64,000 nt of DNA from a virus. The stretch covers positions 6,580 through 70,579 of IMG/VR virus record IMGVR_UViG_3300030380_006721. The stretch is one strand, 5' to 3'. Under the pieces are notes generated by a model that saw nothing but the letters and a program-made list of their open reading frames with translations, searched no databases and was not told where the DNA came from. Numbering within the stretch: position 1 is the stretch's first letter; the number at the start of each line of letters is the position of its first letter. The position numbers were made by a program, and so were the translations under genes. This document shows, one piece after another, positions 23,845-32,341 of the stretch.

Positions 23845-25356
23845 ATGGTAGTTCGCAGGCCGGTAGTTCTAGTCAGCGGCGCTCTAGCTGAGCTGCCTTT
23901 TGGTGACAGTATTATCACCACTGCTTCTGGTGGTCTTCTGACAGCAGGTAGTGGTCTTGTAGGTGGGGGAAACACAGATTCTACTATTCGTCTTGATGTC
24001 GCGTTTACTGCAGAGCCAAGTGGCCTGATTTACGTTGGCAACGAAATTGGAACTGACGGCGTTGCGCTTGCACGCTCATCCGCTGCTCTTGCTTCGGGTA
24101 ATGCTGCTCTCGCAGATTCAACTACTGCTCTGGCATCAGGAAATGCTGCGCTTGTTGAAGCAGAAGTAGCTCTATCTTCTGGTAACGCTGGTCTTACAGA
24201 GGCAGCAATTGCAATTGCTTCTGGTAATGCAGCTTTAGAAGTCGCTGCAGTAGCACTAAGTTCTGGCAACTCGTCACTGACACTCGGCGCAGCTGCACAG
24301 GCTTCTGGCAATGCCGCATTACAAGATGCCGCTACAGCACTCGCATCAGGTAACGCAGCTTTAGTTCTATCTGAAGAAGCTCTTGCCTCAGGCAATGCTG
24401 CCTTAGTTGATAATGTACGATCGCTTGCTTCAGGTAATGCCGCTTTAGCAGACGCCACTGAAGCTCTAACTTCTGGCAACGCCGGTTTAGCAGATGCTGT
24501 TACTGCTGTAGTTTCTGGCAATGCCGCCGTAAGTGATGCGGTAGATGCTCTTGCTTCAGGAAACGCGGCGCTTTTAGATTCTGAGCAGGCTCTGGCTTCT
24601 GGTGTTGAAGCTGTTCGAATATCTGTCGACGCTCTTGCTTCTGGTAATGCAGGTTTAGCAGATTCTCAAACTGCTCTTGCTTCTGGAAACGCGGCGACTG
24701 CTGATGCAAATCGAGCTCTCGCCTCAGGTAATGCTGCTGTCGAACTTAGCAACACAGCTTTGGCTTCAGGTCAAGCCGCTGTGGCCTTGGCTAACACTGC
24801 ATTGTCTTCAGGTAATGCTGGTCTCGCTGTTGCCAATTCTGCGATTGCTTCAGGTTCGGCCTCAATCGCTGTTGCACTTGCCGGTCTTGCTTCTGGTAAT
24901 GCAGGTTTAGCTGTAGCTGTAGAAGCTCAAGCATCAGGTAATGCAGCTCTTGAAGATTTAGCTGGTTCATTAGCTTCTGGTAACTCCGGAATCAGTATTG
25001 CTTTAGCCGCTCAAGCTTCTGGTAACGCAGCAATATCCGACGGTATTGTTGCTCTTGCCTCGGGTAATGCTGGTCTTGCTTTAGCTGCTGTTGCAGCTAC
25101 ATCTGGCAACGCTGCCATCGTTGATGCAACAGTCGCTCAGGCTTCTGGAAACGCTGCCTTAAGTCTGGCAAACACTTCACTTGCCTCTGGTAACGCAGCC
25201 CTCGCAGTTTCATCAACTGCTTTAGCTTCAGGTAATGCCGGTCTTGTGATTGTTCCAGTGGCGCAAGCATCAGGAAACGCAGCTCTCGAGGCTTTTGCAG
25301 CGAACCCAGGTCTTAGTACCGGGGCTGCTATTGGCCTAATCATCGCGCTCTCGTAA
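23845..25356 (+). CDS. Repeat fibre A: 29 tandem 14-residue units
   Basis: This 503-residue protein has three parts. Residues 1-82 form an N-terminal head. Residues 83-488 are exactly 29 tandem 14-residue units with consensus ASGNAALxxAxxAL and no insertion or deletion. Residues 489-503 are GLSTGAAIGLIIALS. The A/L/I spacing (a hydrophobic residue at every seventh position) fits a long coiled coil or another elongated trimeric fibre. The next gene has the same design. Confidence 0.8.
   Translation: MVVRRPVVLVSGALAELPFGDSIITTASGGLLTAGSGLVGGGNTDSTIRLDVAFTAEPSGLIYVGNEIGTDGVALARSSAALASGNAALADSTTALASGNAALVEAEVALSSGNAGLTEAAIAIASGNAALEVAAVALSSGNSSLTLGAAAQASGNAALQDAATALASGNAALVLSEEALASGNAALVDNVRSLASGNAALADATEALTSGNAGLADAVTAVVSGNAAVSDAVDALASGNAALLDSEQALASGVEAVRISVDALASGNAGLADSQTALASGNAATADANRALASGNAAVELSNTALASGQAAVALANTALSSGNAGLAVANSAIASGSASIAVALAGLASGNAGLAVAVEAQASGNAALEDLAGSLASGNSGISIALAAQASGNAAISDGIVALASGNAGLALAAVAATSGNAAIVDATVAQASGNAALSLANTSLASGNAALAVSSTALASGNAGLVIVPVAQASGNAALEAFAANPGLSTGAAIGLIIALS
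24091..25308 (+). repeat. 29 x 42-base in-frame tandem repeat (fibre A)
   Basis: 1218 bases encode 29 units of 14 codons. The amino-acid unit is well kept (ASGNAAL core), but third codon positions vary (GCT/GCA/GCC, TCT/TCA, GGT/GGC), so the copies are old or selected at protein level and not a recent slippage product. Confidence 0.85.
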
Positions 25357-25357
25357 A

Positions 25358-26866
25358 ATGACTCTGCGTAGAGGACTTGTTTATTCCGGCGGTTTCGTTG
25401 TTGAAAATCACGACGATGACGTAATTCCGATTACTGGTGATTTGATCGCCGGAAGTGGTTTAGGCGGTCGTATTTTTACGCTCGGTCAAGATAATTTTGT
25501 ACAAACTGATCTTCCGGACAATGCGTCTGGGCTTATTTATACCGCCGACGGCAAACTCGGTTTAGATGGTGTTGCTCGCGAAAGAGGTGTAATCGCGATC
25601 GCATCTGGCGATGCCGCTGTGGCATTAGCTGCAATTGCGCTCTCATCTGGTATTGCTGCAAATGTAGTTTCTGCCACCGCCCAAGCGTCAGGTAATGCAT
25701 CCATATCTCAATCGCTGACTGGACAGTCCATTGGTAACAATGCTCTTAGTTCTGGTGCAGAAGCACAAGCATCTGGCGATGCAAGTTTAGTAGTTAATAG
25801 AGATGCTTTAGCTTCAGGAAACGATGCTCTTGAAGATACAGCTGTTGCTGTCTCCTCTGGTAATTCAGGTCTGGCTTTTGCTGTAATAGCTGGAGCATCA
25901 GGCTTTGCTGCTGAATTTAATGCAAGCTCCGCTCTTGCCTCAGGCAATGCGGCCCTTACTAATAACGCTCAAGCTATTGTTTCAGGCACAGCAGCTGTAG
26001 TTAATTCGCAAACTGCTATTGCATCTGGTGCTGCTGCAATTGCACTCAGTCAAATTGGTATTGCTTCAGGCACTGCAGCGACTACGGACGCTGGACTCGC
26101 TCAGGCTTCTGGTAACGCTGCCTTGGTGGATGCAAATATCGCTTTTGCTTCTGGTGCAGCTGCCTCGGAACAAGCTGCTATCGCAACTGCATCTGGTAAC
26201 GCAGCCCTAAATCAATCAGAAAATGCTCTTGCATCAGGAAACTTATCTCTTGTCAATGCAGTTGAGGCTTTAGATAGATCTCAAGATTCTACAATCACGT
26301 CTATATTCACCATCTTCCAGGCTGATAATGCAGTTGAAGCCTCGGATGACGCTATTGCGTCAGGTGCTGCAGGCGAGGCGCTCGTTCCGACAGCAATTGC
26401 TTCTGGCGATGCCGTTCATGCACCTGCTGCTACAGCTTTAGCATCCGGCAACGCAGCTCTTGCTGAGATACCTGAAATTATTGCTTCAGGTAATTCTTCC
26501 GTTTCTGTGGCGCTTGTCGCTTTAGCTTCAGGCAACGCTGCCCTCGCAAAAACTTTTGAAGCAAGAGCTTCCGGCAACGCTTCTATTTCAGCGTCACTCA
26601 CGTCTATAGAAGTTGCTAACACTGCAATCGTTAGCGGAAATGCTGCCATATCCACTGGTGCCACAGCAACAACCAGTGGAGTCCTTTCAATTTCTCAAGC
26701 TGATCGTGCAATCGTATCTGGTTTAGAGGCTCAATCTTCTGGCAACGCCCTAGTTAGTGATGCAGTTTCTGCACTTGCTTCTGGCAACGATGCGTTATCA
26801 CTAATTATCAATAATCCTCCCGTGGATTCTGCAGGGATCATTGGCTTAATTATGGCGTTGAGCTGA
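25358..26866 (+). CDS. Repeat fibre B: 29 units, diverged paralogue of fibre A
   Basis: This 502-residue protein has an N-terminal head (1-81) related to fibre A (shared ASGLIYTAD..LGLDGVA versus PSGLIYVGN..GTDGVA). Residues 82-487 are again exactly 29 x 14 residues, but several units are degenerate (DRSQDSTITSIFTI) and units 25-27 are shifted by seven residues. It ends PVDSAGIIGLIMALS, as in fibre A. It is probably a duplicate that has diverged. Confidence 0.8.
   Translation: MTLRRGLVYSGGFVVENHDDDVIPITGDLIAGSGLGGRIFTLGQDNFVQTDLPDNASGLIYTADGKLGLDGVARERGVIAIASGDAAVALAAIALSSGIAANVVSATAQASGNASISQSLTGQSIGNNALSSGAEAQASGDASLVVNRDALASGNDALEDTAVAVSSGNSGLAFAVIAGASGFAAEFNASSALASGNAALTNNAQAIVSGTAAVVNSQTAIASGAAAIALSQIGIASGTAATTDAGLAQASGNAALVDANIAFASGAAASEQAAIATASGNAALNQSENALASGNLSLVNAVEALDRSQDSTITSIFTIFQADNAVEASDDAIASGAAGEALVPTAIASGDAVHAPAATALASGNAALAEIPEIIASGNSSVSVALVALASGNAALAKTFEARASGNASISASLTSIEVANTAIVSGNAAISTGATATTSGVLSISQADRAIVSGLEAQSSGNALVSDAVSALASGNDALSLIINNPPVDSAGIIGLIMALS
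25601..26818 (+). repeat. 29 x 42-base in-frame tandem repeat (fibre B)
   Basis: 1218 bases encode 29 units of 14 residues, exactly as many as in fibre A. The seven-residue phase shift in units 25-27 shows that a heptad is the smaller structural unit. Confidence 0.8.
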
Positions 26867-26887
26867 TTAGGTTCAATAGGCTATAAT
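26858..26887 (+). promoter_or_regulatory. Sigma70-like promoter
   Basis: TTGAGC and a perfect TATAAT are 18 bases apart, partly inside the end of fibre B, 27 bases before the ATG at 26915. It probably drives the downstream adhesin and collar genes. Confidence 0.55.
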
Positions 26888-26914
26888 TAATTTATCTTCA
26901 GTGCTTGGCCTCGG

Positions 26915-27232
26915 ATGGCTACTTTTTTTAGTCGGAGCACTAAAAATGTTTCCGACGTCAATACGACGATCTATACGTCGACCAGTGACTCTACGATCAT
27001 CTTGAGTGTTTTGGTCGCAAATACTGGTGCGAACGCAACAGATATCAACTGTTCTCTTTTAGATGCGTCTAACAACGTTAAGAGTCAGATTGCTAATACA
27101 ATTACTGTGCCTCAGAGCGCAAACATCGATCTAATTGGTAACAAACTTATCCTTAGCAGCGGTAACAAGCTTCGTATTTCTACCAGTACAAGTGGATCCT
27201 GCGATCTGACGCTCAGTTTCGTGGAGGTCTAA
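26915..27232 (+). CDS. Small beta-sandwich virion protein
   Basis: This 105-residue protein has alternating strands and Ser/Thr/Asn-rich loops, with VLVANTGANATDINCSLLDA near 33 and ISTSTSGSCDLTLSFVEV at the end. This type of small IgG-like or beta-sandwich protein is frequent next to cyanophage fibres. It is probably a fibre or head decoration subunit. Confidence 0.55.
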   Translation: MATFFSRSTKNVSDVNTTIYTSTSDSTIILSVLVANTGANATDINCSLLDASNNVKSQIANTITVPQSANIDLIGNKLILSSGNKLRISTSTSGSCDLTLSFVEV

Positions 27233-27237
27233 AGAAT

Positions 27238-27906
27238 ATGGCTGACTTTTCTTCAGCTAAATTCTCCAAAAACTCGAAAGAACCCGCTTTTTTACCAGAT
27301 CGTCTTCGTCTTCCAGACGGTTTCACAAGGTATAAGTGGTCGATTACCCAAGAGGAAGTGGAAAGCTGTGGGTACGTAGGACCCATTGTAGATCCTGATC
27401 GATCTACAGGACAAGAGTATATATGGGTCGAAGGTTCAGGATGGGTTGCACATGGTGACCCTAAACCTTTGAGCTCAAAGCAAAAAGTAAGCACCAACGC
27501 GCGTTTACGTAATGATCTCGGTCTAGTCTTGGCCGGTGAATACGTAAAAATGAAAGAAATAAAAGATGCTGGATATCTTCCTGCTTACAGACAAGCCTGG
27601 CAGGATTATTTTTTCAGTTTAAAAGAGCTGCTTGAGTCATCTGGGCTGATCGCTACATCGGATGTGCCTGCTGCACCTTGTGAAGGGGAGTATTTTAAAA
27701 CTGAGGAGGAGCTTAAAGCTGCTTATAAAGTTTTTTATGATCAAGACTTTCAGAATCTGCGATTCGAATATGAAAAATATGGTGTAATATCTGGTTTACG
27801 AAAAGAGTTTGCTACTCTTTTTGCACCTGACCCATCGTGGGTTAAAGGTACTCAGGCAGTGCCTGAAGATCACGACACCATTATTATTGATTACAGGGAC
27901 CTTTAA
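27238..27906 (+). CDS. Fibre-associated protein, possible fibre chaperone
   Basis: This 222-residue protein has an N-terminal LPDGFTRYKWSITQEEVESC, then a GSGWV beta turn, followed by a helical region with YLPAYRQAWQDYFFSLKELL. The mix of a small Tyr/Trp-rich domain and helices resembles tail-fibre assembly proteins of phages. It is 6 bases after the beta-sandwich gene and 3 bases before the collar gene, consistent with one operon. Confidence 0.5.
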   Translation: MADFSSAKFSKNSKEPAFLPDRLRLPDGFTRYKWSITQEEVESCGYVGPIVDPDRSTGQEYIWVEGSGWVAHGDPKPLSSKQKVSTNARLRNDLGLVLAGEYVKMKEIKDAGYLPAYRQAWQDYFFSLKELLESSGLIATSDVPAAPCEGEYFKTEEELKAAYKVFYDQDFQNLRFEYEKYGVISGLRKEFATLFAPDPSWVKGTQAVPEDHDTIIIDYRDL

Positions 27907-27909
27907 ACC

Positions 27910-28974
27910 ATGGCAAGGAAATACGCTGGGCGTCAAGGGCAAAAGGTACAAAGCACTTCTTTGAGCGCACCAGGTGCATGGATTTCACCTACTGAAGCAG
28001 CTCGTGAAAAAAGTGGCGGAGCATGGCCCAGTGCTGTTCCCGCTGGTGCAGCCGCCTCACCGGTTGGAAGTTTATCGTTTGCGATGACAAGCGGTGTGAC
28101 TGACACTGCTGTGGCCGGAGGAAGATTTCTTGTATGTAACGGAGAGGATGTAAGCAGAGTTGATCAGGGCGGACTTTTCGGTGTCATCGGCACGTCCTTC
28201 GGAGTAGGGGATGAAGCTACGACTTTTGGAATACCCGATATGTTTGACGGGTATATCTATGCAAAAGGTTCGAGTGGCTCAGGGGTTTATCCATTAGGAA
28301 GCGGTAAAGTCGGAGAGGGCCATCTTCATAACTGGTTCGGAGTCAGGTCGAGGCAGGGTCCTGACCGAAACCGAACTGGTAATGATCAAGCTTCTGCTGC
28401 TGGACCTTCTGTTGTGGTTCACGCCAGTACCACTTTTGGCGATATTCAGAATGAAATGAAAAAAAGGGAATTCGTTCCCATGGTTAATGTCGGCGGCGGC
28501 ACTATGCAGGCCGGTATGGCTATTCCTTTCTTGTGGCCTGGTGAGGAGGGAAACCTCATAGGTTTTGCTGACAACCTGTTCGTTGTCGCAAGCGGACAAA
28601 ATATAAGTCGTTCAGAGTATGCAGATCTTTTCGGTCTGTTTGGAACACATTTTGGAACTGGAGACGGGTCTACTACATTTGGTGTTCCGGATCTTAGGGG
28701 TGTTTTTGTTGCAGGATCTCGTCAAGAATACTCTGATGGATTCCAACCATCAGGTGTGATTGCTGGTTCGGGTTTCCTGAATGATACTTTTACTGCTCAT
28801 TATCATATTTTTGAAGGCGGTAACTGGAACAGTCAGCAAGGTGGTGCAGGTAACCAGTCTCGAACTAATCAAGCTTCAACTCCTCAATCAGGAGTTAGTC
28901 AGGGACCTGCTGACGGAGAAAATAGAGCTGATAACATAAGTGTTATCTGGGCAATCGTTGCTTCTAACTCGTAA
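27910..28974 (+). CDS. Double tail-collar domain protein
   Basis: This 354-residue protein contains two copies of the phage tail collar domain. The first (about residues 66-118) has FLVCNGEDVSR, GTSFGVGD and TTFGIPDM. The second (about 205-270) has FVVASGQNISRSEY, GTHFGTGDGSTTFGVPDLRG. Collar domains sit at the base of short tail fibres, as in T4 gp12. The C-terminal 70 residues are Gln/Asn/Gly-rich and end in ISVIWAIVASNS. Confidence 0.85.
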   Translation: MARKYAGRQGQKVQSTSLSAPGAWISPTEAAREKSGGAWPSAVPAGAAASPVGSLSFAMTSGVTDTAVAGGRFLVCNGEDVSRVDQGGLFGVIGTSFGVGDEATTFGIPDMFDGYIYAKGSSGSGVYPLGSGKVGEGHLHNWFGVRSRQGPDRNRTGNDQASAAGPSVVVHASTTFGDIQNEMKKREFVPMVNVGGGTMQAGMAIPFLWPGEEGNLIGFADNLFVVASGQNISRSEYADLFGLFGTHFGTGDGSTTFGVPDLRGVFVAGSRQEYSDGFQPSGVIAGSGFLNDTFTAHYHIFEGGNWNSQQGGAGNQSRTNQASTPQSGVSQGPADGENRADNISVIWAIVASNS

Positions 28975-28982
28975 GGAGAACC

Positions 28983-29528
28983 ATGGCTACTGGACAAGTT
29001 ATTATGATGCTGGCAGATCAGGGAGCTCAGTTCTCTGATGGTTCAATCAACTACGTCAAGTTGAATGGACAGTCCGTATCAAGAACTGAGCACGAAGTGC
29101 TTTCGGCAATTTGGCCTAGTGGAGCATACGGAGGAGGCAACGATACTGAACCGATGCACATGCCTGACACTGATGGCATGTATCTCCGTGGTTACGCTTT
29201 TAACAGCACCAACGATCCGGAAAAGGCAACTAGAACTGCGTTATCAGGTGCTCTACCCGTAGGCAACCAGGTAGGATCATTTCAATCAGCACAAATTACT
29301 GCTCACTTTCACGTATCTGGTTCGCAGAATGTTCCAGGTCCTCGACAACAGCAAGGCGGAGGAGGCGAACCGGCAGGACAGCGTGAACAGCAAAACTTCA
29401 GTCAAAATAACGCCGTCGTTAGATTTGCACAGGAAGCAGACGGTCGGTACATGGAAGTATCAACTAGCGAAGATGAAGTTTTTGACGTCGATCACACTAT
29501 CTGTTATTTCTATGTTTGTGACGCTTAA
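28983..29528 (+). CDS. Tail-collar domain protein
   Basis: This 181-residue protein starts behind AAGGAG. It carries one collar domain: YVKLNGQSVSRTEHEVL, AIWPSGAYGGGNDTE, MHMPDTDGMYLRGYAF. It ends VFDVDHTICYFYVCDA and has a Gln/Gly-rich middle. It is likely a fibre or baseplate subunit working with the preceding gene. Its end overlaps the convergent oxygenase gene by four bases. Confidence 0.8.
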   Translation: MATGQVIMMLADQGAQFSDGSINYVKLNGQSVSRTEHEVLSAIWPSGAYGGGNDTEPMHMPDTDGMYLRGYAFNSTNDPEKATRTALSGALPVGNQVGSFQSAQITAHFHVSGSQNVPGPRQQQGGGGEPAGQREQQNFSQNNAVVRFAQEADGRYMEVSTSEDEVFDVDHTICYFYVCDA

Positions 29529-30163
29529 ATTATCTGCAAGTCAAATCCACTTAAGTTAGATTTTTCTCCGACAGTACCAGTCGGAAACGTGTTGAAACTT
29601 AGTGTAATTCTGTCTTCATTTTCCATGTTGTTGTCGACAGAGTGAATTAAATTTGACGGAAAAATAATCATTTTTCCTGGGGTTGGCGTGTGTTTATGAA
29701 TAATATTTTCTCTTTCAGATTCATAATAAGCGGGAAATTGATTCGAAAAATCGTATGGATTTTCTCGACTAAACCATGTTCTTCCGGAATTGCCTTGTAA
29801 ATAGATAATTCCGCTCAGAAAGGACCAGGGGTGCCTATGAGCGTGGTGCCATTGTCCAGGTCGACTACGATTTGCCCAAAAAAGACAAACTTTCAAATTT
29901 ATATTGTTGTTGTACTCTAAATCTGTCGTCACTTCTTTCAAACACTCTTCTATATATCGAGTGTGTTCTGCAAAATAAGGATTTTTGTGAAGTGATTTAC
30001 TTCCTGGCGAGGATTCTCCGTATTCTTTCTTTCCTTTATATCTTCCGTAACCGTCTGTAATTTTGTGAGTGATAATAGTTTCAATAGCTTCTTCTACAAG
30101 GTTTTTCGGGTATTCAAACTCATATAGTTCTGTTGGCAATATCGGCAAACGTTGGAAACTCAT
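29525..30163 (-). CDS. 2OG-Fe(II) oxygenase (TIGR02466-like)
   Basis: 212 residues from the ATG at 30163 (a TTG twelve bases upstream is the other option; GAAG lies seven bases before the ATG). WHHAHRHPWSFLSGIIYLQG supplies the first metal ligands, with an H-x-H pattern and SG..YL as in this family. FPSNLIHSVDNN supplies the distal His, and DRITLSFN gives the 2-oxoglutarate Arg. It is likely a hydroxylase; substrate unknown. Part of a cluster of four such genes. Confidence 0.8.
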   Translation of the reverse strand: MSFQRLPILPTELYEFEYPKNLVEEAIETIITHKITDGYGRYKGKKEYGESSPGSKSLHKNPYFAEHTRYIEECLKEVTTDLEYNNNINLKVCLFWANRSRPGQWHHAHRHPWSFLSGIIYLQGNSGRTWFSRENPYDFSNQFPAYYESERENIIHKHTPTPGKMIIFPSNLIHSVDNNMENEDRITLSFNTFPTGTVGEKSNLSGFDLQII

Positions 30164-30210
30164 TACGATCTTCAAGCTGAGCTATTATAGTGCCATAGCT
30201 TTAGACTGCG

Positions 30211-30795
30211 ATGAGTCTTTTAGATTACGTCAGAACATATAAAACTCCTGAAAGCTTGTCAGAACAGCTGGATGAGCATTACGAACGTCTAGAACAAAAT
30301 ACCTGGGAACGACATTCTTGGTTTAGTTACAATCCGCAAGAAGGTAACTCTTCACATTCCGATGAAAATACAGACCCACTTGTACAAGATGTTTTCGAAT
30401 TAGATTTATCGAAAAATTTAGCAGAGCATGCAATTCAATCTTACATAAACGATATGACAACTGAATATAACAAGGAGTGTTCTCTAATATCATCATTTAC
30501 AAGAGTGCGCTTGAATAGATATTCAGAGGGAGAATGTATGCGTGTTCATTGGGACGCTATTCACTCTATCTTCGATGGTGATTACAAAGGTGTACCTGTT
30601 TTGAGCATCGTCGGATTACACAGAAAAGCAGAAAAAGGAGGAGATTTTATAATCAGAACTCCGCTTGGAGAAGAAAAACAATTCTTGACTGAAAATAACA
30701 CGGTGGTTGTTTTTCCTTCAACTTTCATGTATAACCATGAAGTTACAACCGTTCAAAAAGGTTGTAGAGACTCCTATGTAGCTTGGGGATTTTGA
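30211..30795 (+). CDS. 2OG-Fe(II) oxygenase (prolyl-hydroxylase-like)
   Basis: This 194-residue protein has RVHWDAIH (H-x-D metal ligands), a distal His in FPSTFMYNHEV, and CRDSYVAWGF where the Arg would bind 2-oxoglutarate. It is a double-stranded beta-helix fold. The stop is followed by the ATG of the next oxygenase with one base between, so the pair is co-translated. Confidence 0.8.
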   Translation: MSLLDYVRTYKTPESLSEQLDEHYERLEQNTWERHSWFSYNPQEGNSSHSDENTDPLVQDVFELDLSKNLAEHAIQSYINDMTTEYNKECSLISSFTRVRLNRYSEGECMRVHWDAIHSIFDGDYKGVPVLSIVGLHRKAEKGGDFIIRTPLGEEKQFLTENNTVVVFPSTFMYNHEVTTVQKGCRDSYVAWGF

Positions 30796-30796
30796 A

Positions 30797-31354
30797 ATGG
30801 ATTTTTCCGTACCTCACATCAACTGCAGTGCTGACCCTTATTGGGATGGGTATCGAACCCAAATCCTAGAGTCTGTTGAAAAATTTAAAAGTGAGCATCC
30901 TGAAGATGCTGTAGATGGAGACGGAATTATCACCGATTATCACTACAACGTAAAAAATAAAATTACACCAGAGTACAAAGAAGCAGTATATAAAAGTATG
31001 ACCGGCGCGATTATGTGGACAGCAAGAGGTTTTGACAAAGATTACCGACGTCTAAAAATCAAAAACCTGTGGTTTCAAGAAACTTCAGGACCTGTGTCAC
31101 ACGGAGTTCATACACACGGTCCTCTAGGGCTTTCGGGTGTTTTATTCGTCGATTATGATCCCGAAGTTCATAAAAGCACTCGGTTAATTTCACCTCAATT
31201 GCATCCTTGGGAGGGAACACATATTGAGGAAGAGCCTTGGGTGGAAGAAGGAAACGTCCTTATTTTCCCCTCGTACTTACTTCATGAACAACTTCCAAGT
31301 TTTTCAACTAAAAAAAGATTAATTGTTGCATTCAACTTGCACTACGAGGAGTAA
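30797..31354 (+). CDS. 2OG-Fe(II) oxygenase
   Basis: This 185-residue protein has VSHGVHTHGPLGLSGVLFVD (H-T-H and SG..F.D), IFPSYLLHEQLPSF (distal His) and KKRLIVAFN (Arg), the full set of TIGR02466-type motifs. The gene is directly downstream of another oxygenase. It probably hydroxylates a peptide or small molecule; no substrate can be deduced. Confidence 0.8.
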   Translation: MDFSVPHINCSADPYWDGYRTQILESVEKFKSEHPEDAVDGDGIITDYHYNVKNKITPEYKEAVYKSMTGAIMWTARGFDKDYRRLKIKNLWFQETSGPVSHGVHTHGPLGLSGVLFVDYDPEVHKSTRLISPQLHPWEGTHIEEEPWVEEGNVLIFPSYLLHEQLPSFSTKKRLIVAFNLHYEE

Positions 31355-31379
31355 ACTATAAACAGGTCGCACCATATGC

Positions 31380-31766
31380 ATGGTCGATTCGGAACAGGAT
31401 CTAGTATTCAGCCTTCAATGTTTACAAAAGAAGTCTGCTAGAAAACGGTTCCGAAGAAGCATTCTGGACGAATGGCCGGAGTGTGCTTATTGCGGTCGTA
31501 AGCACCCAACGACACTCGATCACGTGATCCCCCGAGCTCAGGGAGGAAAACAGCATCGCCACAATTTGATCGGGGCTTGCGGTGCCTGTAATCTTGAAAA
31601 ATCTGACCAGACTTGGTTTGTGTGGTACAGAAGCCAAATTTTTTGGACACTCGAAAGGGAGGAGAGAATTTTAGGTTGGATTAATCAACCACAATTCGAA
31701 CCACCTGCTCCTATTTTTGTTAACTGGATGGAAAAAGGGACTTTATTACTGCCAAGCGCAGCCTAA
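31380..31766 (+). CDS. HNH endonuclease
   Basis: This 128-residue protein has PECAYCGRKHPTTLDHVIPR, then GGKQHRHNLIGACGACNLEK, the complete C..C...DH...N...C..C HNH motif with the zinc-binding cysteines. Residues after 95 are helical (W-rich). It stands alone between oxygenase genes, as typical for a free-standing homing-type or repair nuclease. Its end overlaps the convergent oxygenase by four bases. Confidence 0.9.
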   Translation: MVDSEQDLVFSLQCLQKKSARKRFRRSILDEWPECAYCGRKHPTTLDHVIPRAQGGKQHRHNLIGACGACNLEKSDQTWFVWYRSQIFWTLEREERILGWINQPQFEPPAPIFVNWMEKGTLLLPSAA

Positions 31767-32341
31767 GGTTTCCAGTTATACCAACCGGTCATAATAATTT
31801 TTTCTTCAGAGGGTGATGCCACTCCGTGGTGTGTATGGGTGAAATCGGGAGGCCAGATCAAAAGCTTGCCTTTTTCAGCTTTTTCCTCATGATCAAAATG
31901 GACGAATCTTGTTCCACCTTTATCTTCAACGGTGTTTAAATAAAGCATCCACACGAGCATCCTACTTTGAGTGAGCTCACATAATCTTTCGCAATGTTTC
32001 ATATGGAAACCTCCTCCAGGTTCATATCCCTGCACCGCTAAATTTTCGCCCATATGAAAACTCGAGTCTCCTAGCACAGGAAACTGCACAGTTACATAAT
32101 TAATTACTGAATTCCACAAATGCTCTAAAGCTTTCACTAAGCAACCATAGGTATACGCTTTTTCGATAGACATCCTAATATCAGTTGAGTCTTTAGCCTC
32201 TTTACATACGCCTACATCGCCGTCTGCGTTTGCAGTAAGACCTGGACCACCCATGGTTTCTTTGTTTACTTTGTACCACTCAATTATTTCATCACAAAAA
32301 TCTGTATCTTGAGCCTGATACGATCTAATAAAATTTTCCAC
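31763..32341 (-). CDS. 2OG-Fe(II) oxygenase (prolyl-hydroxylase-like, H-x-E variant)
   Basis: This 192-residue protein has GGGFHMKHCERL, where the metal pair appears to be H-C-E instead of the usual H-x-D. WPPDFTHTHHGVASPSEEK gives the distal His and KIIMTGWYNW the cosubstrate contact. Asp-to-Glu is unusual and may lower or change activity. The gene follows the small membrane genes but is behind a minus-strand terminator. Confidence 0.7.
   Translation of the reverse strand: MENFIRSYQAQDTDFCDEIIEWYKVNKETMGGPGLTANADGDVGVCKEAKDSTDIRMSIEKAYTYGCLVKALEHLWNSVINYVTVQFPVLGDSSFHMGENLAVQGYEPGGGFHMKHCERLCELTQSRMLVWMLYLNTVEDKGGTRFVHFDHEEKAEKGKLLIWPPDFTHTHHGVASPSEEKIIMTGWYNWKP

Noticed and set aside
24030-24521. 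163-codon open frame on the minus strand opposite the fibre A repeats
   Set aside because: It is the mirror of the 42-base repeats (Pro/Ala/Ser/Leu-rich), has no ribosome site, and the plus-strand frame is clearly the coding one.
24091-26818. Regular 42-base repeats taken as a CRISPR array
   Set aside because: The copies are in frame, adjacent without spacers and conserved at protein rather than DNA level, so they are coding repeats.
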